From an uncultured Oscillospiraceae bacterium (GTDB taxonomy: Bacteria > Bacillota > Clostridia > Oscillospirales > Acutalibacteraceae), in the NCBI GenBank assembly GCA_905198295.1, contig CAJKBW010000108.1:1-9042 (forward strand): DNA of 9,042 nt. Direction: 5' to 3'. Shown here piece by piece: positions 1 to 6,828 of the stretch. The notes under the pieces are model-generated. The model saw only the letters and a program-made list of their open reading frames with translations. It ran no database searches and was not told where the DNA came from. The position numbers were made by a program, and so were the translations under genes. The stretch's first letter is position 1. Every line of letters starts with the position of its first letter.

Positions 1-19
1 CCGTTTTATTGCACAAAAT

Positions 20-844
20 TTACTTCAACAGGCCTTCCACCACCGCAGCGGCCGGTTCAATATCCTCACAGACCACTCGCTCTATCTCCCCCTTATCACA
101 AAGGGCGGCGATATTGGCGTCCATCGGCAGCCGCGCGATTACCGGTATACCCGCCTCGACCGCGGCCTGATTCAGCGCACTGTCATCGCCAAAAAGCGGA
201 ATGCGTTTGCCGCAGTCCGGGCAGATCACACAGCTCATGTTTTCCACCATGCCAAGCACCGGAATATCCAGCATGCCGGCCATCTTCTGCGCTTTACCCA
301 CAACCATCTGTACCAGCGACTGCGGCGTGGACACAATCACCGTACCGTCGACCGGAATGGACTGATACACCGTCAGCGGCACATCGCCGGTTCCGGGAGG
401 CATATCGATAAACAGCACATCCAGCTCGCCCCAAACGACATCGGTCCAAAACTGCGTCACTGCACCCGCCAGAACCGGGCCGCGCCATACCACTGGCTGT
501 CCCTCGTCTTCCAGCAGGAGATTGATCGACATCACCTTGATACCCATATGGGTTTCCTCCGGCAGGATGCCCATTTCACTGCCCTTTGCTTTTTTGGTGA
601 TGCCAAAGGCTTTCGGAATAGACGGGCCGGTAATGTCAGCATCCAGCACGCCCACCTTATAGCCGCGGCGGGCCATCATCACCGCCAGCATCGCGGTAAC
701 CGACGACTTGCCGACGCCTCCCTTTCCGCTGCTGACCGCCACAACCTTACGGATGGTGCTGTAGGCATTGAGCTGCGCATGCATGTCCCGCTGATCGCAA
801 TTCTGCTCACAGTCGGCGCAATGATGGTTACAGGCTTCACTCAT
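20..844 (-). CDS. mrp: Mrp/Nbp35-family P-loop ATPase (Fe-S cluster carrier), 274 aa
   Basis: Cytosolic ATPase of the Mrp/NBP35/ApbC family, whose members bind and transfer Fe-S clusters. Visible: deviant Walker A SGKGGVGKSS at residues 39-48; DAD at 68-70 (Walker A' region); IDMPPGTGD at 146-154, a family hallmark; and ENMSCVICPDC at 201-211, which holds the CPxC pair (C208, C211) that binds the bridging cluster at the dimer interface. C205 adds a third cysteine there. The N-terminus carries C5, C9, C12 and C16 ahead of the ATPase fold, recalling the extra four-cysteine cluster of Nbp35-type proteins rather than the DUF59 domain of many bacterial Mrp proteins. The ATG follows AAAGGA with a 10-nt gap. 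Upstream lies the terminator of the sugar transferase gene, so a separate promoter is expected, but I could not find a convincing one. Family assignment is very secure; client proteins are unknown. Confidence 0.95.
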   Translation of the reverse strand: MSEACNHHCADCEQNCDQRDMHAQLNAYSTIRKVVAVSSGKGGVGKSSVTAMLAVMMARRGYKVGVLDADITGPSIPKAFGITKKAKGSEMGILPEETHMGIKVMSINLLLEDEGQPVVWRGPVLAGAVTQFWTDVVWGELDVLFIDMPPGTGDVPLTVYQSIPVDGTVIVSTPQSLVQMVVGKAQKMAGMLDIPVLGMVENMSCVICPDCGKRIPLFGDDSALNQAAVEAGIPVIARLPMDANIAALCDKGEIERVVCEDIEPAAAVVEGLLK

Positions 845-865
845 CGTTTACAAATCCTTTCTTAT

Positions 866-879
866 CGCCGGATCCGGCG
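866..879. repeat. 14-bp perfect palindrome upstream of mrp
   Basis: CGCCGGATCCGGCG is fully self-complementary. It lies between the sugar transferase terminator and the mrp Shine-Dalgarno. In RNA it could fold as a 5-bp stem with a GATC loop; in DNA it could be an operator. Role not established. Confidence 0.5.
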
Positions 880-894
880 CTGTTGACTACATGG

Positions 895-925
895 AAAAAG
901 ACGCCCGCTGTTAAGCGGACGTCTT
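895..925 (-). terminator. Intrinsic terminator of the sugar transferase gene
   Basis: Read on the minus strand, a 12-bp stem (AAGACGTCCGCT with AGCGGGCGTCTT, one G-U pair) closes a TAAC loop. The last two T of the stem run on into three more, giving five T. It begins 24 nt after the stop codon of the sugar transferase, in the right orientation, and separates that gene from mrp. Confidence 0.92.
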
Positions 926-949
926 CAGTTTTACGAAAACAGAAATCCG

Positions 950-1636
950 TCAGGCGGAGCGGTCCACCCGGTAGGTCTCACTGGCAATCTGCGGATTGGC
1001 TCCCTCCGCGATTCCACGGGAATGAAGCACATAGCCAACCGTCGTAAAGAGTACCCGCATATCCATTTTAAAGGAAATATTGCTGGCATAATAGCCGTCA
1101 AGAGCCGCTTTTTCGTGGATCCCGACTTCGTCACGGCCATTGACCTGCGCCCAGCCGGTAAGCCCAGGCCGCACTTCGCTGGCACCATTTGACGTGCGCA
1201 GGGAAAGCAGCTCTGTTTCCGTCAGAACAACCGGACGCGGACCGACAAAACTCATATCGCCTTTAAAAATATTCCACAGCTGCGGCAGCTCGTCAAGGCT
1301 CAGCTTGCGCACCAGCCGGCCGGTTCTGGAAATATACCGATCGACATCCTTAAGCAGATAGGTCGCCACATTCTGCGGGGTTTTGGGGCTCATCGTACGG
1401 AACTTCAGCATACGGAATGGCCGATTGCCGCGGCCGACCCGCGTCTGAATGAAAAGCGGCGTGCTTTTAGTATCAATCGCTACGATCACAGCCACAACCA
1501 GACACACCGGCAGCAGCACGATCATCATACCAAGAGACATACATATATCAAAAAGGCGTTTCACCGCCGCAAACACGCGCTTCTTTGAGGAGGGAGCAGA
1601 AACATAGCTGTTGATCGGATAAATCTTCTGCATCAT
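950..1636 (-). CDS. Sugar-1-phosphate transferase (monotopic phosphoglycosyl transferase), 228 aa
   Basis: Small bacterial sugar transferase of the PglC/EpsL/WcaJ-C family. These enzymes transfer a sugar-1-phosphate from a nucleotide sugar to undecaprenyl phosphate at the inner face of the membrane, starting synthesis of capsule, exopolysaccharide or glycoprotein glycans. Visible: KRLFD at 26-30 leading into one hydrophobic segment at about 31-54 with a mid-helix proline (P43), as in the re-entrant helix; FIQTRVGRGNRPFRMLKFRTM at 62-82; the catalytic Asp-Glu pair D115-E116 within SLDELPQLWNIFKGDMSFVGPRP at 113-135; and RPGLTGWAQVNGRD at 156-169. Length fits the minimal single-domain form. Two adjacent ATG codons (1636 and 1633) both sit near AAAGGAG. 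No glycosyltransferase or flippase gene is adjacent, so the sugar and final polymer cannot be told. Confidence 0.93.
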   Translation of the reverse strand: MMQKIYPINSYVSAPSSKKRVFAAVKRLFDICMSLGMMIVLLPVCLVVAVIVAIDTKSTPLFIQTRVGRGNRPFRMLKFRTMSPKTPQNVATYLLKDVDRYISRTGRLVRKLSLDELPQLWNIFKGDMSFVGPRPVVLTETELLSLRTSNGASEVRPGLTGWAQVNGRDEVGIHEKAALDGYYASNISFKMDMRVLFTTVGYVLHSRGIAEGANPQIASETYRVDRSA

Positions 1637-1718
1637 TTCCCTCTCCTTTCTTTCCAGAAGTCAATGCTTTTGTAGGCCGGCGGTCTTTAGCCGCCACTCC
1701 ACCTATTCATCGTTATGC

Positions 1719-1747
1719 ATTATACTATCTCTTTTGACAAAATGCAA
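1719..1747 (-). promoter_or_regulatory. Sigma-A type promoter of the sugar transferase gene
   Basis: On the minus strand, -35 TTGCAT (1742-1747), a 17-nt spacer and a perfect -10 TATAAT (1719-1724). Transcription would start near 1712, giving a 5' leader of about 75 nt that contains a short hairpin (GGCGG/CCGCC, 1679-1695). Agreement with the consensus and correct spacing make it persuasive. Confidence 0.75.
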
Positions 1748-1751
1748 GTTT

Positions 1752-1777
1752 CAGATTTGTAACCATTTCCAAATCTG
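1752..1777. promoter_or_regulatory. Inverted repeat (possible operator) upstream of the sugar transferase promoter
   Basis: CAGATTTG (1752-1759) and CAAATCTG (1770-1777) are perfect 8-nt inverted half-sites separated by 10 nt. The repeat ends five bases upstream of the -35 box, a position typical for an activator or repressor dyad. The half-site centres are 18 nt apart. Protein unknown. Confidence 0.45.
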
Positions 1778-1888
1778 TACACCCTTACACATTTGTCCAT
1801 AACCCATGTCCTTTTTTAGTCAAGGCTTATAACATTTTTACCGTTCTGTTTCTATTAGGTTGCCCTGGTTTTACAGCGCTATACGATT

Positions 1889-3514
1889 TTATTTTTTTGC
1901 ATGAAAAACTTTAAAAAGCAGAACCACTCCCAGAACTGCGGCAAGGCTAAAGCCGATCAACCCGTATACCGGCATACCGCCGACTGCGGGTTCTATTCCC
2001 GAAGCACAGCTCACGCCGGAGGCGATCAGCAGCGCAGCAAGAACGATTCCCAGGATCAGGCGGTTGACCATACCGCCAAGGACATGCAGCGGCCCATCCG
2101 ATCCGCTTACTTCCAGATTGACTTTGGTCTGTCCTTTAATGGTCATTTTCAGCAAATCTGACAACTGCGCCGGCACATCCAGCGTTTTGCGTCCGGACGA
2201 CAGCAGCGCGCGTACGGCGCTCTGCGTTTCCTGTGACCAGTCGATATCCTGGAGTGCACCCGCAGAAAGATGATTGGCCATAATCGTGACAATATTGATA
2301 TCCGGGCTGAGATCCGCCAGAACACCCTGCATCGTCATCATCCCGCGGCAAAGCATCGATATCCCCTGCGGCATGGATATGCCGTGGTTGGAGGCGAGGG
2401 TGAGAATTTCCTCCAGCATCCGGGACAGATCCATCTCTGCCATTCCTGCGCTGGCGTACTGCGTCAGGAGATCATCTATGTCCGCATACAGCCGCGCGTG
2501 ATCGATCCGGCCGCTGTGCACACCAATGGTCAGCAGCACTTCCTTAACTGTTCCGACGTCGTTTTCCACAATTGCCCGCACCGCCCGTTTGAGCAGCGTC
2601 TGGTCCTTTTCGGTCAGCCGCCCCATCATCCCAAGGTCGAGCCAAACGATCTTCCCGCCGCGCACGCGCAGATTTCCCGGATGGGGATCGGCGTGGAAAA
2701 AGGCATCCTCCAGCACCTGCTTGACATAGTTTTCCGCCAGCTTGGTACCGATTTCCGCCCGATCATAACCCGCTTGCTCCAGTGCTTCGTGCGCATCGAT
2801 CGGTATACCATCAATATATTCCATCACCAGAACCCGGGAGGTGGTAAACCGACGCTCGACACGCGGGCAGGTCACATAAGCGATCTCCTCATTAAGCCGG
2901 CGAAACTTTTCCGCATGCTGAGCTTCAATGAGGAAGTCCATTTCCTGCTGAGCAACCACCCACATTTCATCCAGCACCATGCGGAAATCCACGACACTGC
3001 CCAATCCGCCGATCCCGCCGAGATGCCCGGCTGCCCGGCGCAGCAGCGCGATATCCCGCGCCAACGTGTCCCGGATACCCGGACGCTGCACCTTAACCAC
3101 CACCGGCGCACCATTTTTCAGGCGGGCGGCATGTACCTGCGCGATGGAGGCTGAACCGATCGGCGTCTCATCAAACACATCAAATACACTGCGCAGAGAG
3201 ACACCGTATTCCGTCTCCACGACGCCGCGCGCCTCTTCAAAAGCAAGCGGCCTGACTTCAGCGCGCAGCTTTTCCAGCTCACGGCAGTATGCCTCCGGCA
3301 GCATATCCCGCCGCATGGACATAATCTGTCCGAGCTTGACAAAGGTCGGTCCAAGATCCTCCACGATGGAACGCAGTTTTTCGGGCGTCATGCCGCCCGC
3401 CAGATTATGCCGGGCCAGCACACCGAGAATTTCCCGCAGGCGGCGGCGATCCTCTTTTTTGCCCTCTTCCGCCTTCTCTGCGGACGGCTCAGGCTTCCGT
3501 TTCGTCTGTTCCAT
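1889..3514 (-). CDS. UbiB/AarF (ABC1/ADCK) family atypical kinase, 541 aa
   Basis: Membrane-anchored atypical protein-kinase-like ATPase of the UbiB/COQ8 family. Numbering from the chosen start: signature KxGQ as KLGQ at 60-63; alanine-rich nucleotide loop SASIAQVH at 121-128, replacing the usual Gly-rich loop; ATP-binding lysine K141 in VVVKVQRPG; QEMDF at 190-194; hinge MEYIDG near 231; catalytic loop HADPHPGN at 274-281; metal-binding LDLG at 292-295. Two C-terminal hydrophobic helices, about 484-504 and 514-536, anchor it. The frame is open further upstream, to 3631, but that extension lies inside the preceding gene and is basic, low-quality sequence. ATG at 3514 follows AGGAA with a 7-nt gap. 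The start overlaps the end of the phasin-like gene by 26 nt, implying coupled translation. UbiB proteins support ubiquinone synthesis in proteobacteria; many Clostridia lack that quinone, so the role here is open. No clear terminator follows the stop codon. Confidence 0.93.
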   Translation of the reverse strand: MEQTKRKPEPSAEKAEEGKKEDRRRLREILGVLARHNLAGGMTPEKLRSIVEDLGPTFVKLGQIMSMRRDMLPEAYCRELEKLRAEVRPLAFEEARGVVETEYGVSLRSVFDVFDETPIGSASIAQVHAARLKNGAPVVVKVQRPGIRDTLARDIALLRRAAGHLGGIGGLGSVVDFRMVLDEMWVVAQQEMDFLIEAQHAEKFRRLNEEIAYVTCPRVERRFTTSRVLVMEYIDGIPIDAHEALEQAGYDRAEIGTKLAENYVKQVLEDAFFHADPHPGNLRVRGGKIVWLDLGMMGRLTEKDQTLLKRAVRAIVENDVGTVKEVLLTIGVHSGRIDHARLYADIDDLLTQYASAGMAEMDLSRMLEEILTLASNHGISMPQGISMLCRGMMTMQGVLADLSPDINIVTIMANHLSAGALQDIDWSQETQSAVRALLSSGRKTLDVPAQLSDLLKMTIKGQTKVNLEVSGSDGPLHVLGGMVNRLILGIVLAALLIASGVSCASGIEPAVGGMPVYGLIGFSLAAVLGVVLLFKVFHAKK

Positions 3515-3836
3515 TGTGCTGTTCCTGCTCCGGCTCATCCTTTTTCTGTTCCTTTTCGGCAATTTTTGCCTTGACGGCCGCAAGCTCCTCATCACTAAGA
3601 TGATCGAGCGTATCCATAACAAAATCCGCATCCGCGGCCGCGGCCGCCTGCTCGCGCACCTTGGCCTTCACATTGCGCTTGAGTTCTTCGTTGAGCACCT
3701 TTCCCTGCTCAACGGTGATTTCGCCCTTTTTGACCAGGTCGTCCACCAGATCCTTCGCCTTCTCGGTCGTCAGCGCTACCGCACCGATTCCGGCCAACAT
3801 AATCTTTTTCATCTCTGCGCCCAGTGCATCCAGCAT
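3489..3836 (-). CDS. Phasin-like small helical protein, 115 aa
   Basis: Short acidic/lysine-rich protein resembling the phasin (polyhydroxyalkanoate granule-associated) family. Visible: an apolar stretch KIMLAGIGAVALT at 11-23, then TEKAKDLVDDLVKKGEIT (24-41), the usual phasin-type pattern of a membrane- or granule-facing helix followed by a charged amphipathic helix; an alanine run at 64-70; and a charged, disordered-looking tail from about 92. The ATG at 3836 follows GGGAGG with an 8-nt gap, a strong site that favours it over Met9. The 3' end overlaps the UbiB-type kinase gene by 26 nt. No PHA synthase is present in the window, so storage-granule binding should not be assumed. A scaffold or membrane partner of the kinase is my inference from the coupling. 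Confidence 0.8.
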   Translation of the reverse strand: MLDALGAEMKKIMLAGIGAVALTTEKAKDLVDDLVKKGEITVEQGKVLNEELKRNVKAKVREQAAAAADADFVMDTLDHLSDEELAAVKAKIAEKEQKKDEPEQEQHNGTDETEA

Positions 3837-3856
3837 AGTGACAGCCTCCCTGTTTT

Positions 3857-3872
3857 TTCGCCTTCAGGCGAA
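3857..3872. repeat. Hairpin in the leader of the phasin-like/UbiB unit
   Basis: TTCGCC and GGCGAA form a 6-bp stem with a 4-nt loop. It sits just upstream of the GGGAGG ribosome binding site of the phasin-like gene. On the minus strand no T-run follows, so it is not a terminator in that direction; it may stabilise the mRNA or affect translation. A promoter for this unit should lie between it and the potD terminator; TTTACA and TAAAAT elements exist there but are not well spaced with each other. Confidence 0.4.
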
Positions 3873-3941
3873 TTTTCTTCATTTTACCCCGAAAATAAAC
3901 CAAAACCATGAATACACTGTAAACAATTCCATAAGAACAGC

Positions 3942-3971
3942 AAAAATCGCCGGGGAATCCCCGGCGATTTT
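3942..3971 (-). terminator. Strong intrinsic terminator of the pot operon
   Basis: A perfect 13-bp inverted repeat (AAAATCGCCGGGG / CCCCGGCGATTTT, ATT loop on the minus strand) starts seven nucleotides beyond the potD stop codon. Its second arm ends in a run of five T. The stem is symmetric with T-rich ends on both sides, so it could stop transcription from either direction. It separates the pot operon from the phasin-like/UbiB unit. Confidence 0.95.
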
Positions 3972-3977
3972 AACAAT

Positions 3978-5162
3978 TTATTCTTCCCGATCCGGATCAT
4001 TACGGCGCTTTCTCAGCACGCGCACAATCACAAATAAGGCCACCAAAACCACGGCCCCTGCGGCAATCACCACATACAGCAGCACACTGCGCTGGCCGAC
4101 CTTCATTCCCGACCACAGCGAATCCATCAGCTGCAGCGTTTCATCCGGCAGATTCGTGAAAATCTCCCCGCGCTCGAGCGTTTCGGCATCCGGATAGGCA
4201 ATCGGGCTGTTGGCATATTCCTCGCTCATATACTCTTTGGCCGCAGAAATCGGCGTGGAATAACCGATCGTATCCATATTCTGACCGGCGATCTCCGGAT
4301 CGCACAGGAAATTGATATAGGCCTCCGCCGCCTCCTTGTGCGCTGCCCCCTTCGGGATGCAGATGGCATCAACGAATTTGTTGAAGCCTTCCTTCGGCAG
4401 CACAAAGCCGAGATCCGGATTGTTTTCATACATGGTCAGGAAATCGCCGGCATAATAAGGTGCCAGCCAGGCATCCTCATTTTCCATCAGCTGGAACACC
4501 TGATCCATGACATATCCCTGCACAAGCGGCTTCTGCTCCTTCAGCTTTTCCTGGCAGGCTTTCAGTGCCTCTTCGTCGGTCGTGTTCAGGTTGTAACCCA
4601 GCAATGCCTGCACAATGCCAAACGCATCGCGCGGGTTGTCGAACATAAGAATTTTCCCTTTGTACTGCTCATCCCACAGCGCCTCCCAGCTGTCCGGCGC
4701 TTCGGTGACGTATTTGGTGTTATAGATCAGCCCCACCGTACCATAGGTATAGGGCACCGAGAACTTATTCTCCGGGTCATACACCGGGTTGACAAAGCCC
4801 TCATCGATATACTGAAAATTCGGGATATTGTCGAAGTTGAGTTCCTCGAGCATATCCTCTTTGATCATCCGCTCGATCATATAGTCCGATGGGATAATCA
4901 CGTCATAGTTTGCGCCGCCGGTTTTCAGCTTGGTGTACATGACCTCGTTGCTCTCGTATATCGCGTAGTTCACTTTGATGCCGGTGCGCTTGGTAAATTC
5001 CTCATTGACATGGATAGCGCCCTCTTCACCGAGCGCCATATACTGGCCCCAGTTATACACGTTGATGGTCACCGTCTCCTCCTCAGCACTCCCGGCCAGA
5101 GGAGTAACCGCAAACAACGCCGTCATCAGCAGTGCACTCAGAAACACGATCCCTTTTTTCAA
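3978..5162 (-). CDS. potD: Spermidine/putrescine-binding protein PotD with C-terminal membrane anchor, 394 aa
   Basis: Extracellular solute-binding protein of the PotABCD polyamine importer. Visible: signal peptide at 1-26 ending AGSA, with a hydrophobic core at 4-24 and no lipobox cysteine; mature fold beginning VTINVYNWGQYM (31-42); PSDYMI at 91-96, matching the substrate-cleft PS-Y segment of the family; D175 in MFDNPRD; PKEGFNKFVDAICIP at 256-270, where D265 matches the ligand-binding aspartate and F263 replaces a tryptophan of E. coli PotD. At the C-terminus, residues 359-382 form a clear transmembrane helix followed by RVLRKRRNDPDREE, a basic cytosolic stop-transfer tail. The protein is therefore predicted to be held at the membrane by its C-terminus, unlike lipoprotein PotD forms. 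The start is TTG at 5162: no ATG or GTG exists in frame upstream before a stop, and AGGAG lies 12 nt upstream, a rather long gap. Last gene of the operon. Confidence 0.93.
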   Translation of the reverse strand: MKKGIVFLSALLMTALFAVTPLAGSAEEETVTINVYNWGQYMALGEEGAIHVNEEFTKRTGIKVNYAIYESNEVMYTKLKTGGANYDVIIPSDYMIERMIKEDMLEELNFDNIPNFQYIDEGFVNPVYDPENKFSVPYTYGTVGLIYNTKYVTEAPDSWEALWDEQYKGKILMFDNPRDAFGIVQALLGYNLNTTDEEALKACQEKLKEQKPLVQGYVMDQVFQLMENEDAWLAPYYAGDFLTMYENNPDLGFVLPKEGFNKFVDAICIPKGAAHKEAAEAYINFLCDPEIAGQNMDTIGYSTPISAAKEYMSEEYANSPIAYPDAETLERGEIFTNLPDETLQLMDSLWSGMKVGQRSVLLYVVIAAGAVVLVALFVIVRVLRKRRNDPDREE

Positions 5163-5174
5163 TTCAAGTTCCAG

Positions 5175-5179
5175 CTCCT
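5175..5179 (-). promoter_or_regulatory. Ribosome binding site of potD (long spacing, TTG start)
   Basis: AGGAG on the minus strand, 12 nt before the TTG start. It lies within an out-of-frame ATGAAAAAAGGAG (5187-5175) that mimics the true start region TTGAAAAAAGGGA. The out-of-frame ATG reads seven codons and stops at 5164, one base before the TTG. Confidence 0.6.
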
Positions 5180-5200
5180 TTTTTCATGAAAAATATTCTT

Positions 5201-5219
5201 AAACGGCAGTCTGCCGTTT
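5201..5219 (-). repeat. Intercistronic hairpin between potC and potD
   Basis: AAACGGCAG and CTGCCGTTT are perfect 9-nt arms around one base; as RNA this makes an 8-bp stem with a 3-nt loop. It begins at the potC stop codon. The downstream sequence on the minus strand is T-rich (TTTAAGAATATTTTT) but interrupted, so it may be a leaky terminator or a processing/stability element that sets the PotD level apart from the permeases. Confidence 0.6.
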
Positions 5220-6022
5220 TAAGCGTATTTGGCCGCCTTTTTCTTTTCATCCCGTGCCTGCAGGACATTCTGCAGAATCAGCAGCAGAAGAATGCAGGTA
5301 AACAGCACGGTGAACAGTGCGTACACCGTGGGCGGCATCGGCTTCTTGGTATAGGCGTAAATTTCGATCGGCAGGGTCGAAAAGTTCGGCCCATAGACAA
5401 AATAGCTGATGACAAAATCGTCAAGCGACATCGTAAACGCCATCGTCATGCCGGAAATCACGCCGGGCATGATCTGCGGCAGTGCCACCTTAAAGAACGC
5501 CTGAAGCGGCGTACAGCCGAGGTCAAGCGCAGCATCGGTCAGATTGCTGTCCATCTGCCGCAGCTTCGGCAGCACCGACAGGATCACGTACGGCAGACAG
5601 AAGGTGATATGCGCAATCAGCAGCGTGCCGAAGCCAAGAATCTCCTTATGCCGGATCAGGGTGCCGAAAAAGGTGAACAGCAGCGCGAGCGATATACCGG
5701 TGACGATCTCCGGATTGGACATCGGGATGTTGGTCACCATCATCACCAGAGAACGCAGCTTCCCCTTCATGCGGTTAATTCCGACAGCTGCCATCGTCCC
5801 GAGCAGGGTGGACAGCACCGAAGCGAGCACTGCCAGAATCAGGGTGTTGCCGAGCAGGCCGAGCAGCTCGCTGTGCAGCAGCTCCCGGTACCATTTCAGC
5901 GTAAAGCCCTCCATGACCACCGTGTTGCGCGAGGTGTTGAAGGACATCACGATCAGCACCAGAATCGGCGCATACAGGAATACATACATCAGGGCGGTGA
6001 CGATTTTCTGCCAGCGCTTCAT
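5219..6022 (-). CDS. potC: Polyamine ABC transporter permease PotC, 267 aa
   Basis: Second membrane subunit of the spermidine/putrescine importer, pairing with PotB to form the channel. About six hydrophobic helices are visible (roughly 8-28, 56-80, 92-120, 131-152, 187-210, 233-255). The EAA coupling loop, which docks onto the ATPase, is DAALDLGCTPLQAFFKVALP at 163-182, followed by QIMPG. SLDDFVISYFV at 199-209 is typical of PotC/YdcV-type permeases. Length is normal for the family. The ATG overlaps the potB stop as ATGA, and AGGAGGTG lies eight nucleotides upstream inside potB. The basic C-terminal tail (RDEKKKAAKYA) fits a cytosolic end. Order in the operon (A-B-C-D) and sequence both support PotC over PotB. 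Confidence 0.95.
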   Translation of the reverse strand: MKRWQKIVTALMYVFLYAPILVLIVMSFNTSRNTVVMEGFTLKWYRELLHSELLGLLGNTLILAVLASVLSTLLGTMAAVGINRMKGKLRSLVMMVTNIPMSNPEIVTGISLALLFTFFGTLIRHKEILGFGTLLIAHITFCLPYVILSVLPKLRQMDSNLTDAALDLGCTPLQAFFKVALPQIMPGVISGMTMAFTMSLDDFVISYFVYGPNFSTLPIEIYAYTKKPMPPTVYALFTVLFTCILLLLILQNVLQARDEKKKAAKYA

Positions 6023-6828
6023 ACCATCACCACCTCCTCATCACTGTCGGTGAAGTGGTTCATAACGCCCATGCAGATGAAAATCAGCAGCATAAGCACC
6101 AGCGACATCGCCGCGCCGAGATTGGGGTTATACGCCTGCTTAAACTGCGTCTCGATTACGTCACCGATCAGCACGGTTTCCGGACCGCCCATCTGCTTGG
6201 AGATATAAAAGGTGCTGACCGCCGGCACAAACACCATCGTGATGCCGGTGACAATCCCCGGCACGCTCAGCGGCAGGATCACCTTCTGAAACACCTTGAA
6301 TTTATTGGCGCCGAGGTCGCTGGCCGCTTCCAGCACCCGGTCGTCCATCTTGGACAGCACCGAATGCAGCGGCAGAATCATATAGGGAATATAGTTATAC
6401 ACCATACCGAGCACTACTGCGCCGGGGGTTCGGATCAGCTTGAGGGGACCGATGCCCAGCATACCGAGGAAATTATTGATAATGCCGTTATCCGACAGCA
6501 GCGATACCCACGCCATTGTGCGCAGCAGGAAGCTCATGCACATCGGCAGCATGATCAGCATCACCAGCACCCGCTGCGCCCGCGGACTGGCGCAGGAAAT
6601 CGCATAGGCCACCGGATAGCCAAGCAGCAGGCAGACCACCGCCGCCGCCGCACCCAAACCGATGGAATCCAGAAACGTAAAAGCGTATTCACCGAGATTC
6701 ACCAGATTGCCCAGCGTAAACTGTCCCGCCGCGTCGGTAAAGGTATAAAACACCACGATAACCAGCGGCGCGACGATAAACAGCACCATCCATACCATGT
6801 ATGGCGCCGCAATCCATTTTTTGTTCAT
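6019..6828 (-). CDS. potB: Polyamine ABC transporter permease PotB, 269 aa
   Basis: First membrane subunit of the polyamine importer. The N-terminus MNKKWIAAPYMVWMVLFIVAPL is the usual short cytosolic start running into helix 1. Further hydrophobic helices lie at about 58-80, 86-110, 138-156, 190-215 and 236-256. The EAA loop is EAASDLGANKFKVFQKVILP at 167-186, followed by LSVPG. MLPMCMSFLLRTMAW at 93-107 matches the conserved PotB/PotH segment. The ATG overlaps the potA stop as ATGA, and GGAGG lies seven nucleotides upstream. Nothing is truncated; the acidic end (TDSDEEVVMV) is cytosolic by prediction. Confidence 0.95.
   Translation of the reverse strand: MNKKWIAAPYMVWMVLFIVAPLVIVVFYTFTDAAGQFTLGNLVNLGEYAFTFLDSIGLGAAAAVVCLLLGYPVAYAISCASPRAQRVLVMLIMLPMCMSFLLRTMAWVSLLSDNGIINNFLGMLGIGPLKLIRTPGAVVLGMVYNYIPYMILPLHSVLSKMDDRVLEAASDLGANKFKVFQKVILPLSVPGIVTGITMVFVPAVSTFYISKQMGGPETVLIGDVIETQFKQAYNPNLGAAMSLVLMLLIFICMGVMNHFTDSDEEVVMV

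Noticed and set aside
2270..3154. Long plus-strand open frame (294 codons) opposite the UbiB-type gene, and similar long plus-strand frames elsewhere (2979-3911, 4338-5189, 5132-6208, 6055-6912, 7389-8228)
   Set aside because: They are antisense to well-supported genes, have His/Gln/Arg-rich or Ser/Arg-rich composition typical of antisense frames, no recognisable domain and no ribosome binding site context.
3515..3631. N-terminal extension of the UbiB-type kinase to 3631
   Set aside because: It lies inside the phasin-like gene in another frame and is rich in Arg/Ser; the ATG at 3514 has its own ribosome binding site.
1889..3836. Ubiquinone biosynthesis or PHA storage locus
   Set aside because: No other quinone or PHA genes are present; the family names do not establish these pathways here.
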